A stretch of 64,000 nucleotides of DNA, taken from Caballeronia sordidicola. Lineage in GTDB: Bacteria > Pseudomonadota > Gammaproteobacteria > Burkholderiales > Burkholderiaceae. Under the pieces are notes generated by a model. The model did no database searches. It saw nothing but the letters and a program-made list of their open reading frames with translations, and was not told the origin of the DNA. The stretch covers positions 62,001 through 126,000 of the forward strand of contig NZ_MTHB01000159.1 in assembly GCF_002220365.1 (NCBI RefSeq). The letters run 5' to 3'. Of this stretch, positions 26,841 through 34,982 are shown in pieces (position 1 is the stretch's first letter; every line of letters starts with the position of its first letter). The position numbers and the translations under genes were made by a program.

Positions 26841-28254
26841 GGTGATTCTCCAGCGAGCGGACGTCGGTGATCTTGCCGGTCAGCGCGGCGGCGGCGGCCA
26901 TCGCGGGACTCATCAGATGCGTGCGGCCGCCGCGTCCTTGCCGGCCTTCGAAGTTGCGATTCGTCGTTGATGCGCAGCGTTCGCCGGCTTCGAGGAAGTC
27001 GTCGTTCATCGCGAGACACATCGAGCATCCCGGCTCGCGCCATTCGAAGCCAGCCGTTTTTAAAATCTCCGCGATGCCTTCCGCTTCAGCCTGCCGGCGC
27101 ACCGAGCCCGAGCCCGGCACGACCATCGCGCGTACGCCTGCTGCCACCTTGCGCCCGCGCGCGATCGACGCGACGATACGTAAATCCTCGATCCGCCCAT
27201 TCGTGCAAGAACCGATAAACACACGGTCGATCGGCGTTCCCGCTATTGGCCGGTTGGACTCGAGACCGATGTAGTCGAGCGCACGACGCAACGCAGCGGC
27301 GGCTTCGGGCGTACCTTGCTGGGAGGCGTCGGGCACGAGGGCATCGACGCGCATCGCCTGGTCGGGGCTCGTGCCCCACGTGACGAAGGGCGCGATGTCG
27401 CGAGCATCGAAGGAGTATTCGGCGTCGAAGGTGGCATCGGCGTCGGATTTCAAATCGCTCCAGTCGGCGAGCGCTGCCATCCATGCGGCTTCGTCTAGCG
27501 ATGTCGCATGGGCGCGGACGTAGTCGAACGTCGTCTCGTCCGGCGCGATCAACGCCGCTCGTGCGCCCGCTTCCACGGTCATGTTGCAAAGGGTCATGCG
27601 CGCTTGCGCCGAGAGCGACGCGATGGTCGTGCCCGTGAATTCCACCGCATACCCCCGCGCCCCTTGAGCGCCAATCTGGCTGATGATCCAGATGATCACG
27701 TCCTTCGATGCCGTGCCATAAGGTAACGCGCCATCGATGGTGATGCGCATGGTCTGCGCCACGCGATACACCAGCGTCTGCGTCGCGAGAACGTGTTCAA
27801 CCTCCGATGTACCGATACCAAACCCTAGCGCGCCCAACGCGCCGTAGGTGGTCGTGTGACTATCGCCGCAAAGCACCGCCATGCCGGGGCGGATCAAACC
27901 CAGTTCCGGCGCAATGATGTGTTCAATACCCTGCAGCGGATCGTTCGCCGCGAAGAGCCGGATCCCCGCCTTATCGCAATTGCGCGCGAGGTTCTCGGCT
28001 TGTAGCAGCGAAGCGGCATCGCGAATCACGCGCGGCGATTCAGCGTGCGTTGGAATGATGTGACTCACCACGGCGAGTTGCTGCTTCGGACGACGTACCG
28101 GGCGGTGCTTTTCGGCAAGTCCGCTGAACGCTTGCGGACTCGTGTACTCGTTCATCAAATGCAGATCGACGTAGAGCAGCACGTTCTGATCGTCGATACG
28201 CGTAACCGTATGCGAGTCGACGAGCTTTTTATAGAAAGTAGTGTGGTTCGACAT
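26833..28254 (-). CDS. leuC: 3-isopropylmalate dehydratase large subunit-like (LeuC)
   Basis: A 473-residue aconitase-family large subunit. The [4Fe-4S] cysteines are visible in FIGSCTNGRIEDL and in EPGCSMCLAMN (two Cys), and GDSHTTTYGALGALGFGIGT is the substrate region. The ATG at 28254 is chosen because the protein then starts MSNHTTFYKKLVDSHTV, the normal N-terminus; the frame is open to 28332. Compared with housekeeping LeuC the sequence has several unusual stretches (for example PKQQLAVVSHIIPTH), supporting a paralogue. It overlaps leuD by 8 bases and follows the hydrolase gene by 5 bp. Confidence 0.9.
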   Translation of the reverse strand: MSNHTTFYKKLVDSHTVTRIDDQNVLLYVDLHLMNEYTSPQAFSGLAEKHRPVRRPKQQLAVVSHIIPTHAESPRVIRDAASLLQAENLARNCDKAGIRLFAANDPLQGIEHIIAPELGLIRPGMAVLCGDSHTTTYGALGALGFGIGTSEVEHVLATQTLVYRVAQTMRITIDGALPYGTASKDVIIWIISQIGAQGARGYAVEFTGTTIASLSAQARMTLCNMTVEAGARAALIAPDETTFDYVRAHATSLDEAAWMAALADWSDLKSDADATFDAEYSFDARDIAPFVTWGTSPDQAMRVDALVPDASQQGTPEAAAALRRALDYIGLESNRPIAGTPIDRVFIGSCTNGRIEDLRIVASIARGRKVAAGVRAMVVPGSGSVRRQAEAEGIAEILKTAGFEWREPGCSMCLAMNDDFLEAGERCASTTNRNFEGRQGRGGRTHLMSPAMAAAAALTGKITDVRSLENHHD

Positions 28255-28259
28255 GATGC

Positions 28260-29138
28260 TCAATCCTGAAGAAACGGCAGCACGCGCTCGAGCAACAATT
28301 CGGGCGCTTCTTCCGGAATGTAGTGGCCGCATGGCAGCGAGTGGCCGCTGACGTTATCGGAGAAATGCTTCCATTCGGCGACAGGATCGAAGCACTTTTC
28401 GATCACGCCTTCCGCGCCCCACAGCGCGAGAAAATCGCAGGTGATCTTCTGGCCCTTCGCCAGCGATTCGCGATCATGTTCCAAGTCGATCGTCACGCTT
28501 GCGCGATAGTCCTCGCAGATGCCATGAGCAGTTCCCGGCTGTTGCAGGCAGCGCAGATATTCCGCGTATGCCTCGGGCGTGAACGGCTTCAACCCCGCAC
28601 TGCGCGCGCCGATGGTCTGCTTCAGATACAGGTCGGCGTCCGCGCGAATCAGCGTCTCGGGGAACGGCGCGGGACGGACCAGGAAAAACCAGTGCCAATA
28701 AGCGCGAGCGAATTCGAACGAGGTTTTCTCGTACATCGCGAGCGTTGGCGCTACGTCAAGCGTGATCAGCTTCTTGATGGCCGCAGGATGATCCAGCGCC
28801 ATCCGCACCGCCACCCGGCCGCCGCGATCGTGTGCGAGCACCGCGAACGATTCGTGACCCAGCGTGCGCATCAGGTCGACTTGATCCTGCGCCATACGGC
28901 GCTTCGAATAGTTGCTGTGATCGGGAAGGCCTTCTGGTTTGCCACTGTTGCCATAACCGCGCAGATCCGAGGCCACGACGGTGAAGTGTTTCGTCAGCTT
29001 GGGCACGACCTTGTGCCAGATTGCGTGGGTTTGGGGGTGGCCATGCAACAGCAGCAGCGCCGGCCCATTGCCGCCCTGTATCGCCTTGATCCTGACACCA
29101 TCGACGGTTGCCGATACGTCCTTCAAGTCATCGAACAT
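28260..29138 (-). CDS. Alpha/beta hydrolase, haloacetate (fluoroacetate) dehalogenase-like
   Basis: A 292-residue alpha/beta hydrolase. The oxyanion-hole motif HGHPQTH, DLRGYGNSGKPEG, and the nucleophile elbow AHDRGGRVA with Asp as nucleophile point to haloalkanoate dehalogenases of the DehH1/FAcD type; YWHWFFLVRPAPFPE supplies the usual halide-binding Trp/Tyr and CGHYIPEEAPE the catalytic His. It probably hydrolyses a haloacetate-like or other small ester substrate. Two in-frame ATGs begin it; 29138 has better spacing to GGAG than 29141. It is first in an operon with leuC-leuD and is divergent from a LysR regulator. Confidence 0.85.
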   Translation of the reverse strand: MFDDLKDVSATVDGVRIKAIQGGNGPALLLLHGHPQTHAIWHKVVPKLTKHFTVVASDLRGYGNSGKPEGLPDHSNYSKRRMAQDQVDLMRTLGHESFAVLAHDRGGRVAVRMALDHPAAIKKLITLDVAPTLAMYEKTSFEFARAYWHWFFLVRPAPFPETLIRADADLYLKQTIGARSAGLKPFTPEAYAEYLRCLQQPGTAHGICEDYRASVTIDLEHDRESLAKGQKITCDFLALWGAEGVIEKCFDPVAEWKHFSDNVSGHSLPCGHYIPEEAPELLLERVLPFLQD

Positions 29139-29232
29139 CATTGTCTCCAGCAGTTTTATGAAGTTTAATTGATGCATTTCCCGATACAGTTTCTATTCAG
29201 GCAATCCAGACTTAACTTTTTGGAACTAATCG

Positions 29233-30129
29233 ATGGACGGTTTTTCGGACCTCAATCTGTTCACGCTGGTCGCGCGGCATCGCAATCTGGCAGCGGCTGC
29301 GCGCGATCTCGGCGTGACGCCGCCCTCCATCAGCAAGCGTCTCGCGCAGCTCGAGCGGCGGCTCGGCGTGCGGCTTTTAAACCGCACCACGCGGCGCGTC
29401 AGCCTCACGCCCGAGGGCGAGTTGTATCTGGCGAACGGCTCGCGCATCCTCGATGAACTCGCCGAACTGGAACAACTCGTCACGAAAAGCCGGGCGGAGC
29501 CGACGGGTTTGCTGCGCGTGAATGCATCGTTTGGATTTGGGCGCAGCCGGATTTCCCCGGCGGTATCGAAGTTCATCGAGCGATATCCAGCGATCAAGAT
29601 CCAGCTTCATCTGTCGGACCGGCCGGTGAATTTGCAGGAGGAAGGTTTCGACCTGGGTATCCGTTTCGGCGATGTCCCCGATGCACGCATCAACGCGCGT
29701 TTGCTGCTCAGGAACCGGCGGATTGTGTGTGCATCGCCGGGATATGTGGAGAAGCACGGGCTGCCCGCCACGCCGCACGACCTGACGCGGCACGCGTGCC
29801 TCGTGCTGCGGGAGAACGAATCAGCGTATGGTGCCTGGCATTTCACGCGCGGCAAAAAGTTGGAGACCGTCAAGGTCGATGGGCCGCTCAGCAGCAATGA
29901 CGGGACCGCGGTGCTGCAATGGGCGCTGGATGGACGCGGCATTGCTGTGCGCTCGCAATGGGAAACAGAGGCGCTGGTGCGCGATGGGAAGCTGGTGGTG
30001 TTGCTGAACGACTGGGCGCTGCCGAACGCGGATATCCACGCGATCTATTTAGAGCGGAATCAGTTGTCCGCGAAGTTGCGGACGTTCGTGGAGTTCCTGG
30101 GGGAGGAGCTACACGCTGGGGCCGGCTAG
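29233..30129 (+). CDS. LysR family transcriptional regulator
   Basis: A 298-residue LysR regulator: N-terminal HTH (LAAAARDLGVTPPSISKRLA, LERRLGVRLLNRTTRRVSL) and the effector domain from about residue 90. It belongs to the group resembling DhcR/CrgA-type regulators. It is divergent from the hydrolase-leuC-leuD operon, whose expression it most likely controls; a substrate of that operon is the likely effector. Confidence 0.92.
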   Translation: MDGFSDLNLFTLVARHRNLAAAARDLGVTPPSISKRLAQLERRLGVRLLNRTTRRVSLTPEGELYLANGSRILDELAELEQLVTKSRAEPTGLLRVNASFGFGRSRISPAVSKFIERYPAIKIQLHLSDRPVNLQEEGFDLGIRFGDVPDARINARLLLRNRRIVCASPGYVEKHGLPATPHDLTRHACLVLRENESAYGAWHFTRGKKLETVKVDGPLSSNDGTAVLQWALDGRGIAVRSQWETEALVRDGKLVVLLNDWALPNADIHAIYLERNQLSAKLRTFVEFLGEELHAGAG

Positions 30130-30499
30130 ACGAGCGCTACTCAATATCGATGAGTCGAACGTGCTCGCGTCCGAGTACAGCGATGCGACCAAGCACACCG
30201 ACTGGCCAACGCTGGGAAAGTGCGCTATTTGGACTACGAGCCACTTGCCTCGCGTAGCAATTTTGCAGCGTAAAGAGACTTCGCCAATCTTTCATCGCGG
30301 GTATTTCTTTATTTGATGCGGCTGTCGATTATCCAGAAAAAGCAGCGTTTAATTAATTGATTTAAAGTGATGATTTGCATCTCTAAAGAGCAAATGCCCA
30401 CATTTAACGCGCCTGCTTTTTGGCGGGCGTGTTTTATCGACACCTATACGGTTTTTTTCAAAGCGGCTTGGCTTTGACTTCCGGTTTGAAAGGCCGGAT
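30130..30499. other. 370-bp gap after the LysR gene, with a possible decayed gene fragment
   Basis: The stretch about 30150-30270 reads as protein-like sequence (NVLASEYSDATKHTDWPTLG, then LDYEPLASRSNFAA) only if one base is skipped near 30220, so it may be the frameshifted end of an old gene. No family was recognised. From about 30290 it is A/T rich. A hairpin with T run ends it (30407-30436). Confidence 0.35.
30407..30436 (+). terminator. Rho-independent terminator
   Basis: A 10-bp stem (ACGCGCCTGC with GCGGGCGTGT, two G-U pairs) with a T-rich loop, followed by TTTT. It lies about 280 bp after the LysR stop; the T run is on the plus strand. Confidence 0.6.
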
Positions 30500-30754
30500 T
30501 TATGCGGCCTGATCGAAAGACTGCTGCATTACTCGCTGTTGCGGCGCATGCTGACGTTCGTCTATTTCCGCCATGCCATACGCAAGGGCAAACTTACGGG
30601 CATCGACAGGGCACGGGAAATGGCCCAGCACGCCAGTCGCGCGCTGTACGCCATCAACCTCCCTGACGATAAGCATGGCTGCGTATAAGCCATCGTCGTA
30701 CGCGGCCAGCGGAATCAAGACGACATTCTCGTAAGCGATCTCAGCGTATTGCAT
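30500..30754 (-). CDS. Small hypothetical protein
   Basis: An 84-residue protein of no recognised family: IAYENVVLIPLAAYDDGLYA, MLIVREVDGVQRATGV, FPCPVDARKFALAYGMAEID, ending in a Gln-rich tail. The ATG at 30754 is chosen because GGGGGA lies 8 bases upstream; a frame to 30769 exists. The alternating hydrophobic pattern suggests a small folded cytosolic domain. Confidence 0.65.
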   Translation of the reverse strand: MQYAEIAYENVVLIPLAAYDDGLYAAMLIVREVDGVQRATGVLGHFPCPVDARKFALAYGMAEIDERQHAPQQRVMQQSFDQAA

Positions 30755-31247
30755 GACTGAATCCCCCAAGTTGACGACTCACTACTCTCTCAGCGCACCA
30801 GTTGGTCTGGCACGACATTGTGTTTAGGCATTATCAATAAACGGAAAACAAGAATCAACCGGATTTTCCCTGTTGAGGGTTTATACGTGGAATTAGCCCG
30901 ATGTTATGTGGCGGCCACTTCATTTACCTGGTGCATTTGGCGCACGCAACAGGCAGAAGAAAAGCTTATACAGACAGAATATGTCAATTTGATGAGATAC
31001 GTGGGACAACGCATGGATGCACTGTCGTTGTGCGGTTGATGCTTCTGGTGGCGGAGGGAGATTGCGGCTTCGGCCGCTTCGATGACACCCAACGGGCACG
31101 GAGATTCTGCAATGCCTTTTTACCTTCGCGTATTCTGACGCTTAGGTTTGCTTGGCGAATGTGATGACGTATTGAGGCGCTTAGCCTTGATGTCAGGCAC
31201 GTGATATGCGCGCAATCCTTACACCGACAGCAATGTCCTAATGAACT
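30755..31247. other. 493-bp gap between two small unknown genes
   Basis: No gene supported. The open frames here are basic, low-order and without ribosome-binding sites. The first 150 bases are A/T rich and probably hold the promoter of the leftward small gene. Confidence 0.5.
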
Positions 31248-31571
31248 ATGGGGGAGCTTGTGAAACTCGATCCGACTGCATGGTTTCCGTTGAGCGATTA
31301 CACGCCGGTGCGCGACGGATGGTACGAGGTGCAACTCGCGAGCGGCGAAACAGCATTTGCGAAGTTTGGTACGGACGGATGGACCGAAAAACCGATGCTT
31401 GTCTTCACTCACTGGCGCGGCCTTGCTGGCGATCCGAGCAAGGTTGAGGGTGCGGAGACTATCGATGCTGAAGCGACAGCGGCGGAAGGGGTTAGAGCGG
31501 TTTGGGATACGTTCTTCCCCGGGTCAGGAGCGCAGCAGCATAAGCCGTTGGACGCGGGGCATAGCAAGTAG
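31248..31571 (+). CDS. Small hypothetical protein
   Basis: A 107-residue protein without a recognised family. PTAWFPLSDYTPVRDGWYEV, ETAFAKFGTDGWTEKPMLVF and THWRGLAGDP look like a small beta-rich, Trp-rich domain, and the tail is acidic. A strong terminator follows 38 bp past the stop, which supports a real gene. Confidence 0.7.
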   Translation: MGELVKLDPTAWFPLSDYTPVRDGWYEVQLASGETAFAKFGTDGWTEKPMLVFTHWRGLAGDPSKVEGAETIDAEATAAEGVRAVWDTFFPGSGAQQHKPLDAGHSK

Positions 31572-31609
31572 TAGCGGTGGGGTTTGATGACCCGGTGAGG
31601 GTCCATAGG

Positions 31610-31640
31610 CTGGCGAGCGTGGGTGGCTCGCCAGTTTTTT
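31610..31640 (+). terminator. Rho-independent terminator
   Basis: A perfect 9-bp stem CTGGCGAGC/GCTCGCCAG with a 7-base loop and six T, on the plus strand after the 107-residue gene. Confidence 0.85.
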
Positions 31641-31741
31641 GTTTTGGGGATGCGGGTTGCGTTTGTTGCGGTGAGGTCGACTGGCACGCGACGTCTAGAT
31701 TTTTAAGTTCTGCGCGTGGCTATTGTGCGGAAAAGATCCTA

Positions 31742-31879
31742 TCAGTGTTGTGAGTTCGGGGAAGACGCAGCCTCAATGCGAATCCGGTACGAATAGTCCC
31801 AATACAGGACGGAGCCGATGATGGCAAGTAACACCGCGACTCCGAGAACTGAGCTCACACGTTCAATCAAAATTAGCAT
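31742..31879 (-). CDS. 45-residue single-span membrane protein
   Basis: Read directly from the minus strand. It begins MLILIERVSSVLGVAVLLAI, continues IGSVLYWDYSYRIRIEAASS and ends PNSQH. One hydrophobic helix (about residues 9-26) is followed by a short polar tail with a Trp/Tyr cluster at the membrane edge. It begins 37 bp after the lipoprotein gene on the same strand and could be the last gene of the bcpO-bcpB-lipoprotein operon. No family is recognised; the sequence is too ordered to be chance in my view. Confidence 0.55.
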   Translation of the reverse strand: MLILIERVSSVLGVAVLLAIIGSVLYWDYSYRIRIEAASSPNSQH

Positions 31880-31916
31880 TCTTTATAGCGGCACTTGGTT
31901 AAAAATCACGCGAACG

Positions 31917-32864
31917 TCACAGCTCGGCCGCGTGAGACTTCAGTTCCTGGACAATGAAGCTCGACGCAATCTGGTTGAAAGCAATATCGGTACCCGCCAG
32001 CAGCGTAATCGGCACGCTCTGTCCAGCCATGGCATAGGTTGCGGCATACACCCCCACGTTTAGTTGTGCATAGGCAGATGCTGGCGCGTTCTCGTTCATG
32101 CCTGTCAAATAGGAGACGTCTCCTAACGTAGCGACCGTTCCGCCAAACTGCTGTTGCAGTTGCGCAAGAGTTTGTGAACTAGCGACCGCCCCGCTTTGCA
32201 CGACGAGCACCGGCGCACTCGCGGTGATTTGCGTTGAATAGCGAATCGATCCGCCCGGCATTGCCACAGTGTCTGCGGCAAGCGCGTGCGCGACGCCGCT
32301 ATCCGCATCAGTGGCCACGCCCGCAATCGATTGACCGGAGACATCCGATGATGTCAGCGTTGCCCGAAAGACATCGGCGGAACCGCCCAGACCGAACGTG
32401 AACCCAGTCAAATCCTGGTGGAACATCTGGATGTCGTTGCCAAGTCCCAACGTGCTGAAATCGCCTGCCGCCGTGACGATTGTCTGGCGTGCAAGCGTCG
32501 CGCGGTATTGTCCGATGACCTCGCTGGTTTGCGCGTTAAACACAGTGCTGCTCGCGGTCGATATCGACAGTTGCTCGCTTGCGACGCCCGTGTATTGAGA
32601 GGACGTGTTCTTGCTGCTGACGAAGCTGACATAACCCGTCCCGCCGGTCTGCAGAAATATCGCCGAGATGAATGCCGATGCAGAACTCGGTATGGACCCG
32701 CCTTTGGCGCCGCTGGTGCCGGTCTCGGACGCATTGTTGACGTTGCTGCTATTGCCGGTGTCCCCACCGCCTCCGCATGCTGCGAGCGCGCTTAGCGACG
32801 TGGCGACAGCTAACCTGCAGAGGGGCACAGCGAAATAGCCTGACGAAGTTTTTCGTGATGTCAT
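31917..32864 (-). CDS. Gly/Ser-rich lipoprotein of unknown function downstream of bcpB
   Basis: A 315-residue lipoprotein: a signal peptide ends in the lipobox ALAAC, followed by GGGGD and a Ser/Asn/Gly-rich linker (about 33-60). The remainder is rich in Ser, Thr, Ala and Gly with beta-type alternation (FISAIFLQTGGTGYVSFVSS, GQSIAGVATDADSGVAHALA, YSTQITASAPVLVVQSGAVA). It begins 6 bp after the bcpB stop, so it is co-transcribed with the transporter gene. It could be a surface or periplasmic accessory of the CDI system, by position only. Confidence 0.75.
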   Translation of the reverse strand: MTSRKTSSGYFAVPLCRLAVATSLSALAACGGGGDTGNSSNVNNASETGTSGAKGGSIPSSASAFISAIFLQTGGTGYVSFVSSKNTSSQYTGVASEQLSISTASSTVFNAQTSEVIGQYRATLARQTIVTAAGDFSTLGLGNDIQMFHQDLTGFTFGLGGSADVFRATLTSSDVSGQSIAGVATDADSGVAHALAADTVAMPGGSIRYSTQITASAPVLVVQSGAVASSQTLAQLQQQFGGTVATLGDVSYLTGMNENAPASAYAQLNVGVYAATYAMAGQSVPITLLAGTDIAFNQIASSFIVQELKSHAAEL

Positions 32865-32870
32865 GGTTGT

Positions 32871-34640
32871 TCAGTATTGGTAGATGACCTGGATGCCAGC
32901 GGTGGTGCGAGCGGTTGGATAATTCGATGGCTTGTACAAGGGCGTGCCCACGAAGAAGTCGTAGCTGACGGCACCGGCAACGCCGACTTTGCCGCCGCGA
33001 ATGCCAAGCACCGCACCAGCGATCTGTTTGCCCAGCAGCGCGGCGACGCTGGGGCCGTACACATGGCCGTAATCAAGGCCCACATAAACGACCTGGCCGC
33101 TATTGCCCACAGGCACTTCAAGATCATTGCGCCAGTAGAAGCCTTTCTCCGAGCTCAGGAGATATTCACCATCGAACCCGCGCACGCTATAGAAGCTGCC
33201 GATGGAGATATCGTCGATATAAAACAAACGTTGATTCGTGAACTGCCCGCGAAATGTGCTCGCGTATCGAAACGGAACGTCACCGAGTTTGAACGGAACG
33301 GACAACGACGCATCGAGCGTCGCCATTTTGTAGAGATACGTCTGCGGGAGCTTCTGTCCACTGTACGGATCGTGGAGATCGCCTTGCGCGCCAAACCAAG
33401 GCACGCCTTGCTTGTAGGCGAGCGTCGCGTCGAGCGTGGCGCTACCTGCATGCTGACGACGCGTCAGGCCGACCTCGAAAAACGAGTTGTCGCGATGTTG
33501 CGCGTCAATCTCCGTATCTTCGATAAAGCTGCGTCCATAGCGGCGGGAAAGTTGTGCCTCGACGCCTGTCTTGCTGGTTTGATCCCGATACAACAACCGG
33601 TCGATACGGAAGTTGAGTGACTTCGTATCGCCTTGGGATAAGAACGTCTGATTCGCGCCCGCTATATGCTGGAAGTAGCTGCTTTTGTTGCCCGAGAGCG
33701 AAAAGTTCCAGTTCCCCCAGGGCACCGAGTAATACGCGTTCAGGCCATGTGTGCCGTATTTCTTGTCGGTGAAATAGAGGTCGTTCGAAACGCCAAGACT
33801 GAGAAGATCGTTAAGACCCAGCGGATTGTCGAGGCCGAATGTCGCCGTACCCTGAAACCTGCCGGTCTCGAGGGTTCCGGAGTTATCTATTCCCAACACG
33901 AGCTTCCACGGCTTTGAGCGCTGTACCGCGATGACGATGTCACTCGTGCCCGCAACGGCCGCCGGCTCGATCTTCATGTCTGCTTCCTGGCTCGCGATAC
34001 GCTTCATCTGCTCCAGTCCCTGCTCGATGTCACGGAGGTTCAGCAAATCACCGGGACGGCTTGGGAACGCGGAACGCCACGTACCGCGGATGGTGGGATC
34101 GGCAAAGCGGATATCGTGGATCGTTCCCGGCAGCAGTTCGAAGCGCAACGTGCCCTTCGATAAATCTTGATCTGACAACAGCACGCGAGTCGTGACGAAG
34201 CCGCGGGCAAGGATCTGCGCGAGCACGCCCTTGCGCAGGAGTTCAATGCCGTGTTGCCCGACGCACTGGCCCGCGTACCGGTTTAGCCACTGGCGCGCGA
34301 AGGAAAACGCATCGTGTAGCGAGGCAGGGTCATTGAACGATTGGATGCGATCAGGGAGAGTCGCGGGGACGTCGAGCGTTATGGTGTCGAGTTTGAAACA
34401 CGGCGCTTCCGATGGCAGGACAGCGGGGATCGGCTCGCTGCCTACCGGAAGCCGGACGTCCGGCGTCTGCCATTGGCGATCCCGCTCCAGCGCTCGCTCG
34501 CGTTCTTGCTGCAGTTGATCTTGCAGTGCAAAAGTACGTGCTGCTGCGGCTGCGTTTGGATCGGGTTGGGTCTGGGCAAGCGCAACCAAAGGCATCGCCA
34601 GCAGGGCCATCGTGATCGGGCCATATACGTGTCGCGACAT
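32871..34640 (-). CDS. bcpB: Two-partner secretion transporter BcpB/CdiB (TpsB, ShlB/FhaC family)
   Basis: A 589-residue outer-membrane transporter. A signal peptide (MSRHVYGPITMALLAMPLVA, cleavage near residue 22) precedes a periplasmic part with a plug-helix-like charged region (residues 35-55), POTRA domains (about 75-225), and a 16-strand barrel ending LYKPSNYPTARTTAGIQVIY. The conserved lid-lock motif appears as VRGFDGEYLL (usual form VRGY/VRGF). It exports the large exoprotein BcpA. It follows the small lipoprotein bcpO by 23 bp but lies about 9 kb from bcpA, with other genes in between. The start at 34640 gives the signal peptide; an upstream open frame to 34856 is the bcpO region. Confidence 0.94.
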   Translation of the reverse strand: MSRHVYGPITMALLAMPLVALAQTQPDPNAAAAARTFALQDQLQQERERALERDRQWQTPDVRLPVGSEPIPAVLPSEAPCFKLDTITLDVPATLPDRIQSFNDPASLHDAFSFARQWLNRYAGQCVGQHGIELLRKGVLAQILARGFVTTRVLLSDQDLSKGTLRFELLPGTIHDIRFADPTIRGTWRSAFPSRPGDLLNLRDIEQGLEQMKRIASQEADMKIEPAAVAGTSDIVIAVQRSKPWKLVLGIDNSGTLETGRFQGTATFGLDNPLGLNDLLSLGVSNDLYFTDKKYGTHGLNAYYSVPWGNWNFSLSGNKSSYFQHIAGANQTFLSQGDTKSLNFRIDRLLYRDQTSKTGVEAQLSRRYGRSFIEDTEIDAQHRDNSFFEVGLTRRQHAGSATLDATLAYKQGVPWFGAQGDLHDPYSGQKLPQTYLYKMATLDASLSVPFKLGDVPFRYASTFRGQFTNQRLFYIDDISIGSFYSVRGFDGEYLLSSEKGFYWRNDLEVPVGNSGQVVYVGLDYGHVYGPSVAALLGKQIAGAVLGIRGGKVGVAGAVSYDFFVGTPLYKPSNYPTARTTAGIQVIYQY

Positions 34641-34663
34641 TGTTATTGGTTGTGTATTTATGT

Positions 34664-34879
34664 TTATAGTTTTGGCGCGATGTGACCGGCGATCCATATC
34701 CATTGCGAACCGTCCCAATGCCAATAACCACCGACCCACGCGACACCGGGCAAGTTGGGCGACATCTCTGCGATGGGGGCAGGCTTTGGGGGTGCGTTTG
34801 GCGGTGCTGATTCGCATGCGGAGAGTAAAGTCGCGGCGACCGCGAGTAGCAGGCATTTGCGTAGACGAAATCTAAAAAT
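34664..34879 (-). CDS. bcpO: BcpO-like small lipoprotein, no standard start codon
   Basis: A 71-codon frame read directly from the minus strand. It has a lipoprotein signal (RLRKCLLLAVAATLLSAC, lipid Cys near residue 22), a Pro-rich linker (ESAPPNAPPKPAP) and a Trp-rich end GVAWVGGYWHWDGSQWIWIA, which is a W-x-x-G-x-W repeat. Position before bcpB and lipoprotein character fit BcpO of Burkholderia bcpAIOB loci. There is no ATG, GTG or TTG in frame between the upstream stop and the signal: the best candidate is ATT at 34877-34879 with AGGA 6 bases before it, one base from ATG. So the gene is either started at ATT or has lost its start. Confidence 0.7.
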   Translation of the reverse strand: MFRFRLRKCLLLAVAATLLSACESAPPNAPPKPAPIAEMSPNLPGVAWVGGYWHWDGSQWIWIAGHIAPKL

Positions 34880-34982
34880 ATGTATTCCTAAATCTTAGAA
34901 TAAATCGGAAACAAAACGATGTAGCGGCGTTAGCGAAATCGCGCGGTCACACTGGAATTCCCTATGCAGGGTTTTTCAAGTC

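Noticed and set aside
30818..31164. Two small plus-strand open frames
   Set aside because: No ribosome-binding site, no ordered hydrophobic pattern, and they overlap each other in different frames.
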